Program-made: the position numbers and the translations under genes
Notes under the pieces: generated by a model
Database searches by the model: none
Seen by the model: the letters and a program-made list of their open reading frames with translations, nothing else
Told to the model about the DNA's origin: nothing
Assembly: GCA_036785325.1 (NCBI GenBank)
Contig: JAXIVH010000039.1
Coordinates: forward strand, 1,418,125 to 1,482,124
Direction: 5' to 3'
Origin: Urophycis tenuis
Lineage: Eukaryota > Chordata > Actinopteri > Gadiformes > Phycidae
DNA: 64,000 nt
Part shown: one piece after another, positions 48,358-64,000 of the stretch
Layout: every line of letters starts with the position of its first letter
Position numbering within the stretch: position 1 is the first letter of the stretch

Positions 48358-48563
48358 AGGAAAAAAATATATCATGTTGTGTACATTATGTATTTATTTG
48401 AATATAAACCTATATTATCATTTATTTGGCACAATCTCCCCCATGACCTTGACACTGCACAGTGAGGCCTGAGAGAAGCGACCTCTGCTCACCAGACTGT
48501 ACGACTCGACCACAGAAGTTCACAATCAAGGAGTGACTTTTCAGAAACATTGCCCCCCCCTCT

Positions 48564-48569
48564 TTTATT
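48564..48569 (-). terminator. katnip: Candidate katnip poly(A) signal
   Basis: Minus-strand AATAAA 1.25 kb past the katnip stop and 207 bp from the cox6b1 signal on the other strand, so the two 3' ends face each other without overlap. Nearer, weaker signals were not excluded. Confidence 0.5.
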
Positions 48570-49819
48570 AACACTTAAATATACCTCCAACAAATGTACA
48601 CAGATAAAAAAACAAATAAGCTGGTCCCCACCAACTGGGAACGGGGAAGTGAAACATATTGAAATGAAATACATAGAACTGCATTTTATATGAAATGAAC
48701 TTCCTCCTGTCACATGTGACGGCCAGATTGAGATCTGGGGAACGGGAGTGACACTTAAGTAAGCCACCTTAGCCAGCACTACACGGAACAAAACAAACAC
48801 CAACTACCGGATGTACAGGATTTTAGAAGTATTTAGTAGAACAATAACTATAACCTTTTCCCCGTTTGTAATATATGTTCCCTTTGAGGTATATTAATAG
48901 TGCATATTAAAAATCTCTCAGCTAGTCCAAACCATTACTGGCAAATGTTTATTTATATGACATTATAATTTTCCTAAAATCTTTCCCTTTTATGGAAAAA
49001 TATTTTTCCAGGTAGCAACTTTATCAATAAAGGTCACTTGGATAGCAAAGAGTAAGGTTATAAAAATGATACTGTGGAAGGACACAACATATATTACAGT
49101 TTAAAGTTCATAGCCACTATTGAACTAAGGTTGTATTCTTAGCCAACAATAGAAAATATTGAGAGGTGACAAATATATATCTATGTATACCTATCTATAT
49201 ATAGCTATATATACTGTATATATATCTAGATATAGATATATGCAACTTGCTAACAAACTGCATAGCAATAAGATTTGTGTAAAAAGCAGGATTGTGTGCT
49301 TGTTGCCATAGTAATCAAGTTTGGTTGCACCGTTCAGCCCAGTTGGTTCAGGCGAGGATAATGTGTGTGCGTGTCATGTGTGCAGGTGCGTGTGTGAATA
49401 AACCCCAACCAATCACATCCCAGAGTCTGTAGACCCCGCCCCCCCCCCCGCGCAGCGTCACAGAGCACACAGCACAAGACAAGACAAGTAGCAGCCACAG
49501 ACACAGAGAGTGATAAACAGGAGGCACGGAAACACACCAGGTGGACTTTACCCCGGAGGTTGCCCTGGCGACGTGGGCGTGGCAACAGAGCGGGGGCTGG
49601 CTCGTTTTGATCGTCCACGGGCGAGTCCGCGTGTCGAAGTGCGGGGTAATAAATTCATAAAAGTGTGCTCCCGTGGCGGCGGGCGTGGCGGGCGTGGTGC
49701 CGGTCCGGTTGCAGGGCTCCAGGAGTCACCGACCGACCCGGGGAGACGTGGCGCCGTCTCAGGGCCCGGCCCGGCCCATCGGGGCGGGGGTGACGCGGGT
49801 CTGAATCAGGCGGAGCGGT

Positions 49820-63981
<14,162 letters not shown>

Positions 63982-64000
63982 CTGAGGACAAACAGCACGC

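Overview
The window is vertebrate nuclear DNA, almost certainly from a teleost fish. Genes are split into many short exons with GT-AG introns, introns are compact, and the intergenic and intronic DNA is full of microsatellites, minisatellites, tRNA-derived SINEs with the usual teleost tail, a hAT transposon and a LINE remnant. There is one 200-base run of N (21970-22169). No bacterial, viral or CRISPR feature is present.

Seven protein genes are supported by exons whose phases join without a break unless noted. Left to right they are: (1) a 190-residue single-pass membrane protein of unrecognised family, minus strand, 1787-3421; (2) slc6a16-like, an SLC6 amino-acid-type transporter, minus, 7507-15958, 11 exons, 684 aa; (3) eps8l1, plus, 19305-28787, 16 exons seen, start codon not found, one exon probably lost in the N gap and one exon carrying a +1 frameshift; (4) luc7l, a U1 snRNP splicing factor, minus, 30471-36589, 10 exons, 417 aa; (5) fam234a, plus, 37535-43947, 11 exons, 549 aa; (6) cox6b1, plus, 47361-48153, 3 coding exons, 85 aa; (7) katnip, minus, 49820 to beyond the right edge, 20 exons seen, about 1364 residues of the C-terminal part.

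Layout: slc6a16 and eps8l1 are head to head. eps8l1 and luc7l converge, with poly(A) signals 13 bp apart on opposite strands. luc7l and fam234a are head to head over a short GC-rich promoter. cox6b1 and katnip converge. The LUC7L-FAM234A pair is a known neighbour pair on human 16p13.3 and KATNIP is on human 16p12, while SLC6A16, EPS8L1 and COX6B1 are on human 19q13, so the window interleaves two human synteny blocks. The genes do not form one pathway; neighbours share promoters or 3' ends only.

I did not find a new multi-gene system. The points most worth checking are sequence-level: tandemly duplicated 3' splice sites in katnip, 30-bp coding minisatellites in luc7l and eps8l1, a 34-bp-arm hairpin between fam234a and cox6b1, a hairpin covering a 5' splice site in the small membrane gene, a set of short near-perfect palindromes that look like fold-back template switches, and an intact-ended hAT element with an 8-bp target duplication.
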